Shown here in pieces: positions 59,903 to 64,000 of a stretch of DNA of 64,000 nucleotides. The stretch's first letter is position 1. Each line of letters opens with the position of its first letter. The DNA comes from an uncultured Aquimarina sp. GTDB taxonomy: Bacteria > Bacteroidota > Bacteroidia > Flavobacteriales > Flavobacteriaceae. The stretch lies in the NCBI GenBank assembly GCA_947501475.1, contig CANMWA010000002.1, positions 396,003 to 460,002 on the forward strand, in the 5' to 3' direction. Made by a program: the position numbers and the translations under genes. Below the pieces are notes generated by a model. The model worked only from the letters and a program-made list of their open reading frames with translations, was not told where the DNA came from and made no database searches.

Positions 59903-62900
59903 TTAGTTTAATGATTTGGCAATCTGATCAGTAAATTCCTTTTCCAAAAGATTTCCATGAGTTGTTTGAACTTCTACTACTTTAACTTTTTGGTTTGTAA
60001 ATAGATGCCAACCATAATCGGGTTGATTTTCGAACATCAATTTTGAACTTTGATCTTCATATATATTTATTTCTTCTTCTAAACATTTGAACAGGGTAAT
60101 ATTTGAATTCAGTTTCTCATTCAAATCCTGAGTATATTTCCTAACAAGTAAATAATTGTTGATCATAATGTTTAACATTTTCCTTACCGCTTTTTCGTAC
60201 ACTTCTGATTCTGATTGTCGAACCAATTTGCATATTTCTTCTATTTGTCCCTGTACAGATTTCCCTTTTAGTACCAAAATAGAACGATCTACTTCTTCTC
60301 CAATTACCTTATTGATTGTTGAATACAATAAATTTGCTAAACCAACAGAAATTTTAACCTCTTTGTCTGCTGGATCAATCGGTGATCTGTCAAAAATAAT
60401 GAGCTCATCAATTGCAAAGCCTTTATCTTCCAATTGTTTTGCCATTTCAAAAGCTACAATACCACCAAACGAGTATCCTCCTATTCTATAAGGGCCTTTT
60501 TCATCGTTTTTCTGCATTTCCTCGATGAACAAAGAAGCCATTTCTTCAATAGAGTTTGCACCTCTTTTATCGATGGTAGGATCGGCACATTCAAAAGCAT
60601 ATAAGGGTTGATCTTTTCCTAAAGATTCTGTCAATTCCATATAGCAATTCATATTCCCATCTACAGGTGGTAAAAGGTAAATCGGCTTGTTGACTCCGGT
60701 CTTTCTTAAGCAAATCATGATCTCGTTTTCATCTTCTTGATCTTCTTTCAAAAGACGACTAAATTCTCCTATCATTGGAAATTGGAATATGTTTCTAGCA
60801 TCAAGATTTGTCTCAAACTGTTTATTGATTGTGATGATTAATTTTATTACTAACAAACTATGACCACCCAATTCAAAGAAGTTGTCTTCTACACCTACTT
60901 TTTCCAATCCTATCAAATTCTGCCAGATTCTTACCAAGCGTTCTTCTATCTCATCTCGAGGAGCGACATATGCTGCTCGGGAAAGCAATCCTTTTACATC
61001 GGGCAAAGTTTTTCGATCTAACTTACCGCTACGAGTTAATGGAAACTCTTCTAATTCTACCCACACACGTGGAACCATATACTCTGGCAAAATTGATTCT
61101 AGACCTTGCTCCAATACTTCACAGTTCAAATCTCCTTCCATTACAATATAGCCTACCAAAGTTTTAGTTCCACTCGCATCTTCACGAGCCAATACACAAC
61201 TTTGAATAACACCATCCAAACTAGACAGCACGCTCTCAATCTCTCCTAATTCGATACGATATCCTCGTACTTTAACTTGGTGATCCTTTCGGCTTATAAA
61301 CTCTAAGGTTCCATTGGGGAGCCATCGGGCTAAATCTCCTGTGCGATACAAACGATCGTCTTGAACAAAAGGGTTCTCTATGAACTTTTCTTGGGTAAGC
61401 TCTGGACGGTTGAGATAACCTCGAGCGACTCCTGCTCCTCCAACGCACAATTCTCCTACAACACCAACAGGAAGAAGGTTTAATTCACCGTCAACAATAT
61501 AAACACCTGTGTTGGCAATGGGACGACCAACAGGAACTTTATCGTCTATACTTCCATTAAAAACGGTTGCACAAATTGTTGTTTCTGTGGGGCCGTAGGC
61601 ATTAATATACTTACGATTCTCAGAAAATATCTTGGCTGTTTTTATGGAGATAGATTCTCCAGCTGTCACCAATTTCTCAATACTTTTTAAATCTTCAACA
61701 GACAATAGTTCTAGAAATGCCGGTGGAAGAGTGGCTAGTGTTATCTTATGTTCTGCAATAAAGTTTCTAAAAGAAACGACATTCGCTTTTGCATCGTCTC
61801 CAATAATGCATAGTCGCGATCTACTGAGAAGTGAAACGAAAATTTCTGAAACAGAGGCATCAAAAGAAAAACTTGCAAATTGCAAACAGTTGTCTTTATG
61901 CGTAGCAGAAAAAGATTCTATTTGTGATAAGGTTGTATTTAAAAGTCCTTTATGCTCTAGCATCACTCCTTTGGGTCTGCCTGTACTTCCTGAGGTATAG
62001 ATCACATACGCTAGACTTTCAGGACTTGCTTTTCTGGATAAGTTTCTTTTGGAATAGGTCTCGATCGCTTTCCAATCTTCATCTAGGCTAACAACACTTA
62101 AGTCTCCTCTCCTTGAAAGAGAATTCTTGCTTGTGTTACTACTAAGCACAATATCCAGATCTGCATCTTCTAGCATATAATCAATACGGTCTGCTGGATA
62201 CTTAGGATCAATGGGAACATATGCGCCACCTGATTTTAAAATCCCTAATATTCCAACTAGCATATTCAGTCCCCGTTCAATACAGATTCCTACCAAATCA
62301 TCTTTTTCGATGCCTCTCTCTTGTAAGTAACCTGCCAATTGGTTAGATCTTTCATTAAGTTCTTTAAAGCTCATCTGAGTCTTTTGGCAAATGACAGCCG
62401 TAGCTTCTGGACTCTTTCTTACCTGCTCTTCAAATAAGTCTACAACTGTCTTATCTTTTGGATAGTCTACTGCTGTATTGTTGAAACTCTGTAACTCTTC
62501 TTTCTCTTTTGGTGAGAGCATGCCTATAGCACTTATCCCTGTCTCTGAATCTAATCCTTTCAAGATACCTTCTAAGACAACCTCCATATAATTTAGTATT
62601 CTATCTGGGTCAATACCTCCATCCGTGTGTGCTGTTATTTCAAAATCGTCACCATAATCATCCACACTTAAGGTGAAAGGATAGTTTGTACGTTCATAAC
62701 CTGATATCGAACTAATTCCTAAATCTGGAAGAGAGTTATCATATTCTTTCTTCACAGATCCTGAATGACGGTAATTAAACAAGGCACTAAATAGAGCCTG
62801 CTCATTTGGGATACCACTCCAAGAGTGTATCTCCGATAGTGGGGTTTGTTCATATGAGAGTAACCCTTCTAATAGTTTCTTAACCTTGATTATATAATCG

Positions 62901-64000
62901 TAAACTCTGCCCTTAATCTCTGTTATCACTGGTAAGGTATTGATAAAGAGCCCTAAGGAATCTGAAGCTCCTAAGGAACCTTGTAGGCGCCCTAAAAACA
63001 ATGATCCAAATAGTCCATAATCCCGATTACTGCATCTTGCCACTACTAGTCCATAAGCCGCGTGGAACAATACTGCTGCACTCATTCCTTTGGAATGACT
63101 TGTCTCTCTTAGTCGTTTGCTTAAGTCCTTTGGCAGGACTGTACTGAGTTCTTTAACGCCTCCTCCATCACCTAATACATCCGACAGGTTAAATGGATAT
63201 GTCGGCTCTTCTACTTCTTCTAGTATCGATTTGAAGTACTTCTCTCCACTGTCTAGTGATCTGGAATGAAGGGTATGACCGATAAAATCTCTATACAATA
63301 CTGGAGGGTTTAATTCTGAAGAGCGACCTGACAAATACATTAAAATTTCCGAAACTATTTTCTCTGTTCCAACATGATCTAAAAGCAAATGATGTTCGTT
63401 GATGACCAAGTACCACTTATCTTTATTCTGATCATCGGCTATGTATAAGTCTAACAGTGGAGCATGGCTGATATCCACACGTTGAGTACCTGGAGCCGTT
63501 AGCTCGGTTAAGCTATTTTCTAGATCTTCGCTTTGTTCTAACTCTAGATTCTCTACTGTTAAGCTTGCTTGCTTTACAACTACCTGTACTGGATAGGAAA
63601 GTCCTTTGGATAACACGCAGGTGCGTAATACATCATGACGGTTTACTACAAACTGTAAGGCACCTATAAACTCTTCTCTTTTTTGTTTGGAGGTAAAGCG
63701 TAGTAGACTTGATAGTACATAAGGATCTCCCTGATCCTTCTCTACCATCAAGTGATGGAAGTGGATTCCTTCTTGTAAAGGTGACAAAGGATACATATCG
63801 GAGATGTTATCTACTCCTCCTTCTATCTGATCTGCGATCATATCCAACTCCTGTTGATCCATATCCAATAAAGGAACCATAGAGGGTATGATCTTTTCTA
63901 TGCCTTCAGTAATACCATTAGCAGGAACTACATAAGAGTCTTCTAAACTACCTAACTTTTCACTTAGTCCTGAGATCGTTCCTGCTCTAAACAAATCTCT
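59903..64000 (-). CDS. Non-ribosomal peptide synthetase, 3' part: end of a carrier domain, then C-A-T-TE; truncated by window edge
   Basis: MYPLSPLQEGI and NEHHLLLDH (C), YVIYTSGSTGRPKGVMLEH and AYGPTETT (A), DNFFELGGHSLLVIKLI (T), GGYSFGGIVAFEMA (TE); open to the right edge. Confidence 0.96.
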   Translation of the reverse strand, partial: RDLFRAGTISGLSEKLGSLEDSYVVPANGITEGIEKIIPSMVPLLDMDQQELDMIADQIEGGVDNISDMYPLSPLQEGIHFHHLMVEKDQGDPYVLSSLLRFTSKQKREEFIGALQFVVNRHDVLRTCVLSKGLSYPVQVVVKQASLTVENLELEQSEDLENSLTELTAPGTQRVDISHAPLLDLYIADDQNKDKWYLVINEHHLLLDHVGTEKIVSEILMYLSGRSSELNPPVLYRDFIGHTLHSRSLDSGEKYFKSILEEVEEPTYPFNLSDVLGDGGGVKELSTVLPKDLSKRLRETSHSKGMSAAVLFHAAYGLVVARCSNRDYGLFGSLFLGRLQGSLGASDSLGLFINTLPVITEIKGRVYDYIIKVKKLLEGLLSYEQTPLSEIHSWSGIPNEQALFSALFNYRHSGSVKKEYDNSLPDLGISSISGYERTNYPFTLSVDDYGDDFEITAHTDGGIDPDRILNYMEVVLEGILKGLDSETGISAIGMLSPKEKEELQSFNNTAVDYPKDKTVVDLFEEQVRKSPEATAVICQKTQMSFKELNERSNQLAGYLQERGIEKDDLVGICIERGLNMLVGILGILKSGGAYVPIDPKYPADRIDYMLEDADLDIVLSSNTSKNSLSRRGDLSVVSLDEDWKAIETYSKRNLSRKASPESLAYVIYTSGSTGRPKGVMLEHKGLLNTTLSQIESFSATHKDNCLQFASFSFDASVSEIFVSLLSRSRLCIIGDDAKANVVSFRNFIAEHKITLATLPPAFLELLSVEDLKSIEKLVTAGESISIKTAKIFSENRKYINAYGPTETTICATVFNGSIDDKVPVGRPIANTGVYIVDGELNLLPVGVVGELCVGGAGVARGYLNRPELTQEKFIENPFVQDDRLYRTGDLARWLPNGTLEFISRKDHQVKVRGYRIELGEIESVLSSLDGVIQSCVLAREDASGTKTLVGYIVMEGDLNCEVLEQGLESILPEYMVPRVWVELEEFPLTRSGKLDRKTLPDVKGLLSRAAYVAPRDEIEERLVRIWQNLIGLEKVGVEDNFFELGGHSLLVIKLIITINKQFETNLDARNIFQFPMIGEFSRLLKEDQEDENEIMICLRKTGVNKPIYLLPPVDGNMNCYMELTESLGKDQPLYAFECADPTIDKRGANSIEEMASLFIEEMQKNDEKGPYRIGGYSFGGIVAFEMAKQLEDKGFAIDELIIFDRSPIDPADKEVKISVGLANLLYSTINKVIGEEVDRSILVLKGKSVQGQIEEICKLVRQSESEVYEKAVRKMLNIMINNYLLVRKYTQDLNEKLNSNITLFKCLEEEINIYEDQSSKLMFENQPDYGWHLFTNQKVKVVEVQTTHGNLLEKEFTDQIAKSLN

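Noticed and set aside
1-64000. CRISPR arrays, IS elements, restriction-modification or known anti-phage systems
   Set aside because: No regularly spaced repeats, transposase, or defence gene signatures were seen; the only recombinase is the 58.8 kb remnant.

Overview
AT-rich chromosomal window from a Bacteroidetes bacterium, most likely Flavobacteriaceae; this is inferred from gene content, TTG/ATG starts without strong Shine-Dalgarno sites, a T9SS sorting protein, bacillithiol synthesis and the fused ResB-CcsA gene. Most of it is ordinary housekeeping: envelope biogenesis (lptD, TamB-like, MlaD-like, LptF/G-like, LolA-like), glycolysis (pfkA), tRNA/rRNA modification (tsaD, rsmE, TrmH-like), ribB, ftsK, a tpx/thioredoxin/peroxiredoxin cluster, bshB1, and five tRNA genes. 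Less ordinary parts: (i) about 28.4-33.6 kb, an AT-rich region with a LuxR-type response regulator and TPR histidine kinase, three 16-bp TTACGG-N4-CCGTAA-type inverted repeats, two diverged copies of a structured element, a tiny acidic lipoprotein gene, and 9-bp iterons before a hypothetical gene; (ii) 8.77-9.02 kb, an exact sigma-54 consensus match preceding an unannotated 32-codon ORF, then three perfect hairpins ending in a terminator; (iii) 39.5-40.1 kb, a gene-poor intergenic region with two candidate minus-strand small RNAs carrying CCCC motifs; (iv) 58.4-64 kb, a probable island boundary: tRNA-Ser, a decayed tyrosine recombinase, a Sfp-type PPTase and the terminal C-A-T-TE module of an NRPS running off the window edge. 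All calls come from reading the sequence; no searches were run.
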